Assembly: GCA_946811185.2 (NCBI GenBank) | Contig: OX328096.1 | Span: 64,998,845 to 65,062,844 of the forward strand | DNA length: 64,000 bases | Direction of reading: 5' to 3' | Source of the DNA: Hippopus hippopus | Taxonomy: Eukaryota > Mollusca > Bivalvia > Cardiida > Cardiidae | Shown: positions 63,801-64,000 of the stretch, piece after piece | Layout of the letters: each line of letters begins with the position of its first letter | Position numbering within the stretch: the first letter of the stretch is position 1 | Position numbers and translations under genes: made by a program | The notes under the pieces: generated by a model | Databases searched by the model: none | Told to the model about the DNA's origin: nothing | The model's input: the letters and a program-made list of their open reading frames with translations, nothing else

Positions 63801-64000
63801 GTAATGTTTTTTGGACAACTCATACGACAAATAAAGACAAAAACCAAAAGATTTGAAGAATTTTTTTAGTAGAAATGAAAAGTCGAGACAAACGGTAAGC
63901 GATTACTAGTTTTAAATCCTAAATGTTCTCAATCCTATTTAAAGACATAAAATCTCATATAAATGTAAGGTAACGGATTAAGTGTTTATAAAGCCCTTCA
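60891..64000. other. No gene recognised
   Basis: AT-rich DNA with simple repeats: an A run near 61508-61522, (CA)n and A runs near 61772-61795, and T runs near 62180 and 62470. Short frames on both strands lack domains, splice pairs or repeat identity. TCAGGCCTACGACGG to TCACGTGA near 63500 is GC-richer but unexplained. Confidence 0.45.

Overview
The window looks like repeat-rich nuclear DNA of a bivalve mollusc. The main clue is a dispersed family of ~146-bp units built on the phrase GACCTAGTGACCTAG. It recurs at 0.86-2.0, 5.6-6.6, 17.0-18.7 and 57.5-58.0 kb, and from memory it is widespread in bivalves. tRNA-derived SINEs, several MITE families and spliced host exons with ordinary GT/AG borders support this. 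The exact species cannot be read from the sequence.

Host gene. Four exons on the minus strand (25111-25217, 11360-11465, 8685-8855 and 3439-3539) join in matching phase. They read like NOL12 (Nop25/Rrp17 family), a nucleolar RNA-processing protein. Its introns are filled with MITEs, a dead mariner element, a foldback element, SINEs and the bivalve tandem repeat. The last exon is not visible and may lie left of base 1. Between 26.0 and 29.8 kb is a decayed APE-type non-LTR retrotransposon (minus strand), with endonuclease, reverse transcriptase and a 2A-like NPGP motif near the protein start.

Polinton/Maverick. Bases 31142-48572 are a complete 17.4-kb virus-like transposon. It has 6-bp target duplications (CAATTC/CAACTC), ~880-bp terminal inverted repeats beginning AG and ending CT, protein-primed DNA polymerase B, a double-jelly-roll-type major capsid protein, a penton-like minor capsid protein, a packaging ATPase, an adenain-like protease and a chromodomain integrase. 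It also carries a zinc-ribbon/phospholipase A2 protein, a fibre with phage-tail-like repeats, two dUTPase-fold proteins, membrane or virion proteins and a possible ssDNA-binding protein. The layout is: minus-strand block from the ATPase (43.9 kb) down to polB (31.9 kb); plus-strand block PLA2-integrase-protease-fibre (43.96-46.9 kb); one minus-strand gene facing the fibre. Nine genes are broken by stops, frameshifts or start loss and nine read through, so the copy is a decaying provirus-like insertion. Two kinds of upstream sequence stand out. One is a TATA-like box run straight into the start codon (TATAAAATG), mostly at structural genes. The other is an AAGTTAAG box, at polB, the ssDNA-binding candidate and two small genes.

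Right flank. From 48.6 to 64 kb there is no intact gene. It holds a MITE remnant, a broken zinc-finger multicopy gene (49.0-50.0 kb), two further MITEs, a ~63-bp satellite (52.6-54.7 kb), a long palindrome, a ~165-bp tandem repeat (58.3-59.4 kb) and a SINE (60.6-60.9 kb).
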